Origin: Deltaproteobacteria bacterium
Lineage (GTDB): Bacteria; Desulfobacterota; Desulfomonilia; UBA1062
Direction: 5' to 3'
DNA: 64,000 bases
Assembly: GCA_018433085.1 (NCBI GenBank)
Contig: JAHDRW010000030.1
Coordinates: forward strand, 20,040-84,039
The notes beneath the pieces were generated by a model. That model ran no database searches and was not told where the DNA came from. It was given only the letters and a program-made list of their open reading frames with translations. This document shows positions 53,001 through 61,485 of the stretch, piece by piece. How positions within the stretch are numbered: position 1 is the stretch's first letter; every line of letters begins with the position of its first letter. A program made the position numbers and the translations under genes.

Positions 53001-53608
53001 ATCCTGATGACCTTCCCTGCCCCGAGCATGGTCTCGGTGATGTCGTACATGTTGGAAACCTGGCCCACGGCAAGCCTGTCCTTGAGATCGAGATAATCCA
53101 GGCAGGTCCCGCACACCAGCATCCTCACTCCCCTGTTGCAGAGCGCGAGAAGATCGTCCAGCACCTCGGATCCCTGGACGGTCAGTTTCACGCCCGTGTT
53201 GAAAAAGAGCATGGTATCCGGCCTCTGATCCGCCTCTCCCAGGGTGTGGATGAAACTCCGCATGAGAACTGCGCCCAGCTCGTCGTTACCCCTTCCCATC
53301 CGGTCGGATGCAATCACCAGGACCATGGGGCCGGATGCGGCCTGGTGCGGGGCTCCCATCACAGTCTGGTCCGGGGAACCGGTGGTTTCTCCGCCGTGGA
53401 GGGGTTTTGTGATGAACAGGCGGCTCACGCCGTCCCGGTGTTCCACCCGGACCATGCACTTCCTGCTCGCGGCAAAGCGCCGGACGTTTTCTCCGGCTGT
53501 GGAGTTGTCCACGATGACCGTGATCTCATCCGCCTCTTCAAGGGCCTTCTTGGTCAGCATCACCGGCTCGGGGCATGCCCTGCCGCGCGCGTCCACTTCC
53601 TTTCTCAT
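52997..53608 (-). CDS. yedF: YedF selenium-metabolism sulfurtransferase-like protein
   Basis: A 203-residue two-domain protein: an N-terminal TusA/SirA domain (VDARGRACPEPVMLTKKAL, with the CPxP motif) and a C-terminal DsrE-like domain (MVLVIASDRMGRGNDELGAVLMRSFI, LLALCNRGVRMLVCGTCLDYL). This arrangement defines the YedF family associated with selenium use. It probably transfers a persulfide or selenide. Its start overlaps the cysteine desulfurase-like stop (ATGA) and its stop overlaps the DUF3343 start. Confidence 0.87.
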   Translation of the reverse strand: MRKEVDARGRACPEPVMLTKKALEEADEITVIVDNSTAGENVRRFAASRKCMVRVEHRDGVSRLFITKPLHGGETTGSPDQTVMGAPHQAASGPMVLVIASDRMGRGNDELGAVLMRSFIHTLGEADQRPDTMLFFNTGVKLTVQGSEVLDDLLALCNRGVRMLVCGTCLDYLDLKDRLAVGQVSNMYDITETMLGAGKVIRI

Positions 53609-54780
53609 GTCCTGGCTCCTGTTTTCTTCTGCATGGCCAGGGCCGCGATCGCCTCCACGGTATGATCAACGTCTTCCAGGGTCGTGAAACAACCGGGGCT
53701 CAAACGGAGGGTTCCCTCGGGGAAGGTCCCGATGGTCCGGTGGGCCGAGGGCGCGCAATGCAGGCCTGATCTGGCCATGACGCCGTAATCTTCGTCCAGG
53801 GCAAGGGCGAGCTCTGAAGGGCTCATGCCCTGGAGGGTGAACGACACCACCGAGGTCTGCCTTTCGGGATCGCCCGGGCCGTATATTTTCACCCCTTCGA
53901 TGGATCCGAGCCCGTCCAGCATGCGCGCGGTGAGGTTCTTCTCGTGAGCGCGGATCGCATCCATCCCCGTCTGTACGATAAAGCCGATTCCGGCGCAGAG
54001 CCCGGCGATCCCGATCGTGTTGGGGGTTCCTGATTCGTACTTGTCCGGGAGAAAATCGGGCTGCACCTCGAACTCCGACCTGCTGCCCGTGCCCCCGTAC
54101 ATCAGCGGTTCGATCATCCGATCATGCCCTTTGCCGAGAACGAGCCCGCCGGTTCCCTGGGGGCCGAACAGGCTTTTGTGCCCGGTGAACGCCAGGAGCC
54201 CGATATCCATGGCCTCCACATCGATGGGGATCACGCCCGCGGTCTGGGCCGCGTCCACGCACAGGGGGATGCCATGCTCGCGCGCGATGGCGGCCACCTC
54301 CACAAGGGGCATGATGGTGCCGGTCACGTTTGAGGCATGGGTGATCACGATGAGCCTGGTGTCCGGCCTGATGAGGGATGCGATCTCACGGGGGTCGAGC
54401 TCGCCCGTACCAGAACAGGGCGCCACGCTGAAGTCGGCCCCGCGTGCCCGCGCAGCGTTCAGCGGCCGCATGACCGAGTTGTGCTCCATGGAGGTGGTGA
54501 CGGCGTGGCCGCCGCCGTTGAGAAGGCCTGAGATCACGATGTTGAGCGCCTCGGTGACGTTTTTGGTGAAGACAACCCCGAGCATGTTCGAGGCCCCGAA
54601 CAGCCCGGCAACCGCCTCCCGCGCATCGATGAGGGTTCTGCCCGCATCAACGGAGCGTGCGTGACCGGATCTCCCCGGATTGGCGCCGATGGAGCGGTTG
54701 AACTCCACCATCGCCTCCATCGTGGAAGGGGGTTTGGGCCATGATGTCGCTGCATTGTCGAGGTACACGGTTCTGTTCAC
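53605..54780 (-). CDS. cysteine desulfurase/selenocysteine lyase-like aminotransferase V
   Basis: About 391 residues of the PLP-dependent class V aminotransferase family. It has VYLDNAATSWPKP at the N-terminus, the PLP His/Asp region (CVDAAQTAGVIP), the PLP Lys in FTGHKSLFGPQG and an active-site Cys in SGLHCAPSAH. This subfamily accompanies yedF and is thought to release selenium or sulfur from (seleno)cysteine. I place the start at GTG 54780, where family proteins begin; an ATG at 54873 would add 31 dissimilar residues. First gene of the selenium cassette. Confidence 0.85.
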   Translation of the reverse strand: MNRTVYLDNAATSWPKPPSTMEAMVEFNRSIGANPGRSGHARSVDAGRTLIDAREAVAGLFGASNMLGVVFTKNVTEALNIVISGLLNGGGHAVTTSMEHNSVMRPLNAARARGADFSVAPCSGTGELDPREIASLIRPDTRLIVITHASNVTGTIMPLVEVAAIAREHGIPLCVDAAQTAGVIPIDVEAMDIGLLAFTGHKSLFGPQGTGGLVLGKGHDRMIEPLMYGGTGSRSEFEVQPDFLPDKYESGTPNTIGIAGLCAGIGFIVQTGMDAIRAHEKNLTARMLDGLGSIEGVKIYGPGDPERQTSVVSFTLQGMSPSELALALDEDYGVMARSGLHCAPSAHRTIGTFPEGTLRLSPGCFTTLEDVDHTVEAIAALAMQKKTGART

Positions 54781-55153
54781 CAGTTGATGTCTCTTTACTT
54801 CCGCTGGGGTAATAGTGCTCTTTTTTTTAAGGGAATTACCCTCATCTTTTTCACTAGATAGGCAATGGCACATCAGAAGTCAAATGCGAAGAAGGAATAC
54901 AGCGGGCTCCATGATGCGTTTCCGGAATAGGCGCCGGTATAGCGGCTTCGGAAGAGACGGTGGCGGACACGAGGTGACGGGCTGCACCAGTTTTCCCCAT
55001 GGAGAAACTCGGACGGGCCGGGTATTTCAAGAGATGCTCCGCGGCAATTCATCTGTCGGCTCGTGGGGCCGATTACCTCGATTCCTTCGAGCCCGGCTGC
55101 ATCCCCATGGGGCGGAGGCGGGAGTGCATTCGTTGTTCCACGGGCTGTCCGGA
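54781..55153. other. intergenic region, nothing recognised
   Basis: The region lies between the selenium cassette start and the dehydratase-like genes. Open frames here have no ribosome sites or recognisable products. Confidence 0.4.
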
Positions 55154-56404
55154 TCAGGCTTCGATCATCTCCAGCAGCGCCTCAAGCCGGGTAAAGGCGG
55201 CCTCTTCGCTGTACTTGCGCACGTCCGCGTGGTCAACGTCTATCATGACGCAGGGGATACCGAGCTCTTCCCTGATATACCTCATCTGGTCCATCTGCAT
55301 GAGAGAATAGACCTTGCAGCTCCGGTTGCTGGCAAAGACCACGCCGTCGATTTCGTTCCTCCCGATGACCTCTTTCATGGCCTTTCCCCTTAAGTTCAGG
55401 CCGTGCGGGCATACCGAGAAGTTCTGCAGCCGCGCGAGCCAGGCAAGGGGATCGTTCCCGTCGAATTCGTACGGGTCGTACTCACCTTCGAGGGCGCCGA
55501 TGCAGTAGGTGTAGCTGGCCGAGGTGATGTTTGCCCCCAGATCGGCCAGCCTGCCGGACATCTTCCGGAGCTGGTGCCAGGGGGCGATGTTGTCCCACAG
55601 GAGCCGGTATCTCTCGTCCGGGACCGGGAAGATGCCCTCTTTGATCTGCTCCCCGGTCTCGTCGGCCAGGAGACGGTAGTGGTCCACGAGCCGCCGGGTT
55701 CCGCGCGAGGTGAGGATGGGGGCCATCTGTACGAACGAATCAAAGGCCGTGATGCCCGAAGGCCGGTGCGCGGCAAAGCTCAGGAAGCGCTTCCATTCCT
55801 TGAACGCCTCGCTGGAGAGCCGCACCGACTCCCGCGCCCTGTCCATGTCGAACCTCTGCCCGCTCATCTCCTCGATAGCGCTGATGAGCGTGCCGAACTG
55901 GTCCATGATGTACCGGAAGTCGCGGTCATTCTGGTTTTGGTAGCAGAACGGAATGTCCAGTACCAGGTGCGGAACCCCCCAGGCGCGGTGATAGACGTCG
56001 AACCACTTCACCAGGAGCGAGCAGTTGTTGTTATTGCTGATGAGCAGGTCCGGCCGGGGCAGGCCGAAGGTGGGGGAATCCCTGCCGCCGTCAAAGGCGG
56101 TGCCGATATCGATCCGGGCGTACGAACACAGGTCGGTGGAGTATCCGAGGCCCTCGGCCTTCTCGCACAGGACAGGGCCTGCTCCCTTGCCTGCACACAG
56201 GGCCGCGTGGCTCTCGGGCACGGCATAGACCACGTTCTCGAAGCCGCCCAGCAGTTCGGCCGGGACGATGATGGCGATCCACACCACGAAGGCACCCTCG
56301 GAGGCCCTGCGGTGGAGCTCGAGGTAGTCGTTCATGATCATGGTGCTCAAGCGTTTGCCGGAGGTATTTTTTCTGAACTCGCCTTGTATTTCTTCAGACG
56401 GCAT
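55154..56404 (-). CDS. 2-hydroxyacyl-CoA dehydratase / benzoyl-CoA reductase-like subunit (HgdB/BcrB type)
   Basis: A 416-residue protein of the HGD-D (FldB/HgdB/BcrB) family, cytoplasmic. Likely 4Fe-4S ligands are the Cys residues in TDLCSYARID, SNNNNCSLLVKWFD and ASNRSCKVYS, the family positions. Such subunits accept a high-energy electron from an ATP-driven activator to dehydrate 2-hydroxyacyl-CoA or reduce an aromatic ring. ATG 56404 follows AAGGAGG; it overlaps the upstream paralogous gene by 11 bases. No activator is in the window. Confidence 0.8.
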   Translation of the reverse strand: MPSEEIQGEFRKNTSGKRLSTMIMNDYLELHRRASEGAFVVWIAIIVPAELLGGFENVVYAVPESHAALCAGKGAGPVLCEKAEGLGYSTDLCSYARIDIGTAFDGGRDSPTFGLPRPDLLISNNNNCSLLVKWFDVYHRAWGVPHLVLDIPFCYQNQNDRDFRYIMDQFGTLISAIEEMSGQRFDMDRARESVRLSSEAFKEWKRFLSFAAHRPSGITAFDSFVQMAPILTSRGTRRLVDHYRLLADETGEQIKEGIFPVPDERYRLLWDNIAPWHQLRKMSGRLADLGANITSASYTYCIGALEGEYDPYEFDGNDPLAWLARLQNFSVCPHGLNLRGKAMKEVIGRNEIDGVVFASNRSCKVYSLMQMDQMRYIREELGIPCVMIDVDHADVRKYSEEAAFTRLEALLEMIEA

Positions 56405-57578
56405 CTTTGTTCCTCCTTGAACCCCTTGCCCCCTGACGGAGCATCTCGGCAAACGCCTCGATCCGTGTCCTGTACGCATCGAGATTCAGGGCGTTGTCCA
56501 TGCCGATCTCCAGCTCGAGCGTGCGGACGCCCGCTGCCTCGAGCATCCGCTTGATCGCCGGAATCTCGAAGTATTCATGTTCACAGAATTTTTCGCCCAC
56601 GAAGATGAACCCCTGTACATCGCTCTCTCTGAGAGTCTGCATGACGGTCTCAAGCCTCCGGTCCGCCGAGGGCAGGATCGTGGTGCAGGGATAGCGGTTG
56701 CGGTAGAGGTCTTCGTAGTATGCTCCCGGGTCTGCCGATGCGGAGGGGAGGTAGCCGTACGAACGCCTCAGGGCGGCGATATCGTTCGCCGCCACCATGA
56801 GCCCGGCACGTTCGATCGCATCCAGCAGTGCAGCCGGGGGCGGGAGAATTCCGCTGAGCATGATTCTGATTCCCTGATGCCCGGGGGCCCGGCCGTTGAA
56901 CTCCCGGATTGTACGCTCCAGAATTGTGATGTGGTCGTCCACGGGCATCCTGCCTGCGGACAGAAGGATACCCGAGCAGTCTGCAAAGCGGATCCGGCCG
57001 GCTGCGGCAAGATGCTCGAGGTCGAGGCTCAGCCTCCGCTGACGGTTGTAGAGCGCGGTGCTGCGCAGAAAGGCCTGTTTGGAGAAGGCTTTCCCGGTGA
57101 ATTTCTCCAGCTCCCCGATGAGAGCTCTGATCCGTTCTTTCAGATAGACCGAGGCGAACGCCCGGCTGAGCGGGACAGCGGGGATATGGAGCCTGAACAG
57201 GGGAATCGGGGTTCCGTTGCGGCCGAGCGAGCTCTCCAGGATCTCGGGCAGGTTTCTCAGGGTGTCGCATGCATTGTACATGAACATAGCATCAAAAAAT
57301 TCACTGCCGCGAGAGAGAACGAACTCGCTCAAGGATCGGGCCACCCCGCAGGCATAGGGCTGGAGATGCCGGTCGCTCAGGGCCAGGTGCGTGATGTCCT
57401 GCAACAGGCCCCAGAGCACCACCGGGGTGAGCCCGAAGGAATGGAGCAGCTCCAGGGGAGGGTAGAGGGGAAAGCACCCGATCAGGGTATGCCCCTGTGA
57501 CTTCAGGCCCGCAAGAGAATCCGGAAAGCTTTTCACCTCATTCACCCCCTTCGACGCCATACAGCGGGCACCGCCCAT
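56394..57578 (-). CDS. 2-hydroxyacyl-CoA dehydratase / benzoyl-CoA reductase-like subunit, partner
   Basis: A 394-residue member of the same family and likely dimer partner of the downstream gene. Candidate cluster Cys residues are in LIGCFPLYPPLELLHSFG, QPYACGVARS, YNACDTLRNLPE and GEKFCEHEYFEIPAIKRMLE. ATG 57578 has AGGAGG nine bases upstream; ATG 57560 is also possible. The pair probably forms an alpha-beta catalytic component. The substrate could be an aromatic or 2-hydroxy acyl-CoA; the sequence does not decide. Confidence 0.78.
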   Translation of the reverse strand: MGGARCMASKGVNEVKSFPDSLAGLKSQGHTLIGCFPLYPPLELLHSFGLTPVVLWGLLQDITHLALSDRHLQPYACGVARSLSEFVLSRGSEFFDAMFMYNACDTLRNLPEILESSLGRNGTPIPLFRLHIPAVPLSRAFASVYLKERIRALIGELEKFTGKAFSKQAFLRSTALYNRQRRLSLDLEHLAAAGRIRFADCSGILLSAGRMPVDDHITILERTIREFNGRAPGHQGIRIMLSGILPPPAALLDAIERAGLMVAANDIAALRRSYGYLPSASADPGAYYEDLYRNRYPCTTILPSADRRLETVMQTLRESDVQGFIFVGEKFCEHEYFEIPAIKRMLEAAGVRTLELEIGMDNALNLDAYRTRIEAFAEMLRQGARGSRRNKDAV

Positions 57579-57729
57579 GCCGGACAGCCTCCTCGCCGGG
57601 GCATATCACGAGATCACAATGAAGATATAACATATCGTTATATCCGGGGAAAGTGAGAATATGAAACAACAGAAGCCCGGGCGCTCATACGCCTGGGGCG
57701 TGTCGCCCCGTACCGCGGTGCCGGCCTGT

Positions 57730-58218
57730 CTAGTCCGCCTCTGCGGAAGAGGGCGGCGGACCGTTGCGCTCTTCCAGCTCGAAGATCACGGTCACGGACT
57801 TTTCGTACAGCTTGTCGTGCAGGAGGGCCTCGGCGGGAAAGATCCGCTCCATGACGAGGGTATGGCTCAAGGGGTCGTAGCCGTCTTTTGTCACCCAGAG
57901 GGTGTAGGGTGTTTCGCCCTGGTAACGGGAATCCCGGATATAGTACCGGTTGCTGCCGTCCACCGGCGAGGAGACGATCTGCTTCTGCCCGGTAATGACC
58001 GGTGCGGCCTCCAGAACCACCGTGCAGGGCGTATTCCCCCGGAATTCGTGGTCCAGATAGACCTCGGCCCCGCTGGGCTTCGATTCCACCAGCACGGCGA
58101 GTTTCAGATGGCAATATCCCCGGAAATCGCACCAGGGCGACCAGGTCTCTTCATCGGCTGTGGCGCAGCCGGCCGTGGTGACGACTGCCAGAACAAAGAA
58201 CAACTCTTTCAGTTTCAT
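57730..58218 (-). CDS. PEGA-domain lipoprotein
   Basis: A 162-residue lipoprotein: signal peptide with a lipobox-like TTAGC, followed by a PEGA domain (VLVESKPSGAEVYLDHEFRGNTPCTVVL, where PSGAEVYLD stands for the eponymous PEGA motif). A second related segment follows (YQGETPYTLWVTKDGYDPLSHTL). PEGA domains are surface or periplasmic beta-sandwiches, probably carbohydrate- or peptidoglycan-related. ATG 58218 follows AGAAGGACC. Stand-alone. Confidence 0.8.
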   Translation of the reverse strand: MKLKELFFVLAVVTTAGCATADEETWSPWCDFRGYCHLKLAVLVESKPSGAEVYLDHEFRGNTPCTVVLEAAPVITGQKQIVSSPVDGSNRYYIRDSRYQGETPYTLWVTKDGYDPLSHTLVMERIFPAEALLHDKLYEKSVTVIFELEERNGPPPSSAEAD

Positions 58219-58578
58219 GGTCCTTCTATCCTGTGTGAAGGGGGATAATGAAAGCCCGCGTTCAAGTAAGTACAAAAAAGATACGCTAACATATCTTAGG
58301 ATTTAGGATAGGAGGCGCGAGGAGAAAATCAATCCTGCTTCGCGTTCGCCACTGAAGGACTTTTAAAGGGCGGGTCTGATTCCCCATAAGCTTGCGGTTT
58401 CGAAAGGGTCCAGGGCTTACCGTCGAAGGTCTATGCCACTGATCATGGTTCGGGGAAGATGCCTGTGTCCCGCAAGCGAGCCTGCTGCACCAGAAAACGG
58501 CAGTGTGGGAGACGGGCGGGAGCCTGGTGCCCGGGTCCGAACAGATGCTGGACACTTCTTGCCGTGAGGGCAGGCGGC
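58219..58578. other. intergenic region with a weak cobalamin-riboswitch-like stretch
   Basis: No gene is supported. On the plus strand GCCACTG (58434-58440) is followed by GGGGAAG (58451-58457), and TTTTAAAGGG...GATTCCCC stands upstream, wording that recalls a cobalamin riboswitch core. The usual closing ACCTGCC box and a plus-strand gene downstream are missing, so this is probably chance or a relic. Confidence 0.3.
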
Positions 58579-59643
58579 TCAGAAGGAATAGGAGATGGTA
58601 ACGGAACCGAACATCTGGCCCCGCTGCTGCTCTTTAAACGACGGGGTTCTGTATGCGTGGGCGTAGGTGATCTTGAACCGGGAGAAAAGGATGCCCAGCC
58701 CAGCCGTCATCTCCAGGACAAAGGGCTCTTTTTCAATGCGGTGGCTGTCCTGAAAGGAATTGCCGTCCAGGGTGATGTCCCGGGCCACGGCATAACCGCT
58801 CACTCCGGCAAAAACGTGCAGGCAAAGATCGGACAGCCTCCGGGAGAACCGGGGGTCTTCCCCGCTTATGGGGGCACTGTTCCTGGTTCCCGGGTGGATC
58901 ATGTGGGTGCCGAAATCCTGGGGAAGCTCCGGCCCGATCCGTGCCTGGAACCCGATGTTGCCTGCGGACAGGGCATTGCCGAGGCTGATGCCGAGGGAAG
59001 AGATGACATCCGTTTCGAAATGTTTTCGGAGACGACAACGCACCATCCTCCATTTGCGTTCGAGGAACACGTTGAGGAGAAATTCGTCGTCGAGTTGATT
59101 CTCCCAGCCGTTCGGTTTCACACAGTTGAACGTGTCGTGCGTCTTGTCCTGCAGATACTCGGCGTACGAGTGCGGGCCGATGATGCCCGTAGTGAACTCG
59201 ATCGTGTCCTGGACGCGTGTGTTCATCCGGTGGACGCCCACCGATACATAGGTGATCCCGGAATACGGCCTGTCACCGTCTATGATGCCCGGGTATTCGA
59301 TATTCCGGGGGGTATGGATCATCTGGCCCAGGGATATGGAGATGTTTCTTCGATATCCCGGCTCGTTCATGAGCGGAAGGCTCACGAGCGCGGAGCGTCT
59401 CCCCAGGGGCCCTTCCCGGTGCAGTTCCGGCGAGGTCCAGCTCATCTGTGCTCCGCCCGTGTATCCGTAATCCGTTCCGGCAAAGATATCGTTTTCGAAT
59501 GCCAGAGAGATCGTGCTGCCCGGCTCTCCGGCCGATATCTGCCCGCACCGGGCCTCTGCCGGCATCATTGCCGGGTTTCCGAGCATGAGGAGGATCGAGA
59601 GAATCCTGAACACGAAACCGTACCGGTACTGCAATCTGTTCAT
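58579..59643 (-). CDS. LpxR-like outer-membrane lipid A deacylase (DUF2219)
   Basis: A 354-residue outer-membrane protein with signal peptide (FRILSILLMLGNPAMMPAEA). The LpxR/DUF2219 pattern is clear: ISLAFENDIFAGTDYGYTGGAQMSW, DRPYSGITYVSVGV, and a final aromatic strand (FGSVTISYSF). LpxR removes the 3'-acyloxyacyl chains of lipid A with calcium; the putative calcium and catalytic Asn/Asp/Thr residues (ENDIF.GTDYGYT) are here, although the outer strands are divergent. Stand-alone gene. Confidence 0.82.
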   Translation of the reverse strand: MNRLQYRYGFVFRILSILLMLGNPAMMPAEARCGQISAGEPGSTISLAFENDIFAGTDYGYTGGAQMSWTSPELHREGPLGRRSALVSLPLMNEPGYRRNISISLGQMIHTPRNIEYPGIIDGDRPYSGITYVSVGVHRMNTRVQDTIEFTTGIIGPHSYAEYLQDKTHDTFNCVKPNGWENQLDDEFLLNVFLERKWRMVRCRLRKHFETDVISSLGISLGNALSAGNIGFQARIGPELPQDFGTHMIHPGTRNSAPISGEDPRFSRRLSDLCLHVFAGVSGYAVARDITLDGNSFQDSHRIEKEPFVLEMTAGLGILFSRFKITYAHAYRTPSFKEQQRGQMFGSVTISYSF

Positions 59644-60052
59644 AGCCTGACCAGTGGCACTTTACCGTTGTCGCTAACGGGAATGGAGGAGCCGTTCAGC
59701 CTCAATCGCGTGCTTCTAAGGCTTGTGTTATCAGCCGGGCCGCAGTTCTCAACAGCTGCTTGTCTGGTGGTGGACCCCGGAGCCTGAGGGAACAAACCCG
59801 GAAGTGGGCGGACAAGCTCTACGATCCGCCCGAGGATCTCTTGAAGAACTACCGGCGGATGAGCGGGGAGCGCGGCAGGGGCTGGGAGGAGTCGAGAGCC
59901 TTGAGCGGGCGTGATGGTAGCCGGGCAGGCCGGCGTACAGGACGGAGATGGTTCACTGAGGATCGGGCGTCAGCGGATGGGAGAGATTTCGGGAGAAACC
60001 CCTGCCCAAGGGTTTCTCCCGAATGGGGGTGAAGATACTCCTTGTTTTCTGT
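59644..60052. other. intergenic region downstream of the formate dehydrogenase operon
   Basis: Apart from the hairpin at 59988-60023 nothing is recognised. Short open frames at 59760-60150 overlap and look non-coding. Confidence 0.5.
59988..60023 (-). terminator. strong hairpin ending the formate dehydrogenase operon
   Basis: TTCGGGAGAAACCC (59988-60001) and GGGTTTCTCCCGAA (60010-60023) form a perfect 14-bp stem with an 8-base loop, 29 bases after the last stop codon of the operon. The following minus-strand sequence is not T-rich, so it may protect the 3' end rather than be an intrinsic terminator. Confidence 0.55.
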
Positions 60053-60694
60053 TTATGGCTGGGAAGATTCCTTGCCGCGCTCAGCAAACCACCGCGGGCA
60101 GTGGGTCTCGCACCAGGCCTTCGAGCATCGGCCCGTGGTCATGGCCCTGAAGGTGCCCGGATTGCCGATGGTACCCAGGTAGAGGTGCACCACGAAGAAC
60201 GACCCGATCACGAGCGCGCTCAGTGCATGGATCGCGTACGACCACCTGGCCACGACAGTCGGAAACGCAAGCGGATTCCACATGACCAGCCCCGTCAGTA
60301 CGATGAGTGCGCCGAACACCACCACGAACCAGAAAAAGAGTTTCTGGCCGGCGTTGTATTTATAGACAGGCGGCAGGTTGTCCGTTTTCCAGAGGTATCC
60401 GCCGCCCTGCGCGATCCACCTGGCATCGTCCGGTTCGAAGGCGCAGTCTTTTTTCCACATGACAAAGGCATAAGCCAGGGCGAACGCGAAGACCACGCCC
60501 GAGAAGATGTGTATCCACTTGGCGGCGTACAGGCCGCCGAGAAGCCCCGGGATGAAATCCCAGGCGCGGAACATGAGCCCCAGGCCCGAAAACAGGCAGA
60601 GCAGGCAGCTCCCTGCGAGCAGCCAGTGAGCGATACGCTCGATCGGGTCGGTTACCCGTACCGTGTTCCGGAGTGTATCCGACATCTCACTCAC
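60053..60694 (-). CDS. fdnI: formate dehydrogenase cytochrome b subunit (gamma)
   Basis: A 213-residue cytochrome b556-type membrane protein with four membrane helices. Heme-ligand His residues are seen in RIAHWLLAGSCLL, KWIHIFSGVVFAF, YAIHALSALVIG and FVVHLYLGTIGN. It passes electrons from the FdhB clusters to menaquinone. The C-terminus (MTTGRCSKAWCETHCPRWF) resembles the FdnI tail. Its ATG overlaps the FdhB stop by eight bases. Last gene of the operon. Confidence 0.87.
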   Translation of the reverse strand: MSEMSDTLRNTVRVTDPIERIAHWLLAGSCLLCLFSGLGLMFRAWDFIPGLLGGLYAAKWIHIFSGVVFAFALAYAFVMWKKDCAFEPDDARWIAQGGGYLWKTDNLPPVYKYNAGQKLFFWFVVVFGALIVLTGLVMWNPLAFPTVVARWSYAIHALSALVIGSFFVVHLYLGTIGNPGTFRAMTTGRCSKAWCETHCPRWFAERGKESSQP

Positions 60695-61475
60695 CTCCTT
60701 CCTTGTTCTCGCGGACCTCGTGCGGTCCCTTGATCAGGTAGTGCAGCGCCGCCATGCCTGCCACGGCGCCCATTCCGATGAGGGTGAAGGGCTTGAAGAG
60801 ATTCTTCCACAGGATGACGGATGCCGGAACGTGCGGGTTGACCGGCAGTTTGTCGTACACGGCCGGGTCCTCGGACAGGATGTACATCACGTGGGTGCCC
60901 CCCACGAACTTGTCGCCGTACACAAACCCCTTGCCGCCCAGCTCATCGAGCCGGCGGTAGGCCTTGTCTATCATGGCCTCCTTTTCTCCGATGGTGAGCG
61001 CTCCCGTGGGGCAGGAGAGCACACAGGCGGGCTGCTGCCCGTCTCTGAGCCTGTCATAGCACAGATCGCATTTGTAGACCTTCCCGGTCTCCTGGTTGAA
61101 CCGGGGGACATCGAAGGGGCAGGCGGACACGCAGGCCTTGCAGCCGATGCACAGATCCTGATTGAGTGCCACCGTACCGAACTCGGTATGGTACAGCGCC
61201 CCGCTCGGGCAGACCTTGATGCACGCGGCATCCGTGCAGTGCATGCAGCCGTCTTTGCGGAAGAGCCATTTGAAGTCGCCGTTTTTGTCCGCGTATTCCT
61301 GGAAGCGGATCAGGGTCCAGGTGTTCCACTGGAGGTCCGGCGGGTTCTGATAGCTCCCGAAGTTTTTGGTTCTTAAGGCCGGCATCTCGTTCCACTGCTT
61401 ACAGGCCACCTGGCAGCCGCGGCAGGCAGTGCACCTGGTCGTATCGATCAATTTTACATATCCTGTTTTTTTCAT
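60687..61475 (-). CDS. fdnH: formate dehydrogenase iron-sulfur subunit (beta)
   Basis: A 262-residue subunit with four 4Fe-4S clusters: CTACRGCQVAC, CMHCTDAACIKVCP, CIGCKACVSACP and CDLCYDR with CVLSCP. A C-terminal membrane helix (FTLIGMGAVAGMAALHYLI) anchors it to the periplasmic face, as in FdnH. It relays electrons from the Mo/W-selenium site to the cytochrome b subunit. ATG 61475 follows GGAGG and lies 10 bases after the alpha stop. Confidence 0.92.
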   Translation of the reverse strand: MKKTGYVKLIDTTRCTACRGCQVACKQWNEMPALRTKNFGSYQNPPDLQWNTWTLIRFQEYADKNGDFKWLFRKDGCMHCTDAACIKVCPSGALYHTEFGTVALNQDLCIGCKACVSACPFDVPRFNQETGKVYKCDLCYDRLRDGQQPACVLSCPTGALTIGEKEAMIDKAYRRLDELGGKGFVYGDKFVGGTHVMYILSEDPAVYDKLPVNPHVPASVILWKNLFKPFTLIGMGAVAGMAALHYLIKGPHEVRENKEGGE

Positions 61476-61485
61476 GGCCTGCCTC

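Noticed and set aside
58459..59787. 442-codon plus-strand frame
   Set aside because: It lies antisense to the LpxR-like gene, which has a signal peptide, family motifs and a proper end; the long antisense frame is a by-product of high GC.
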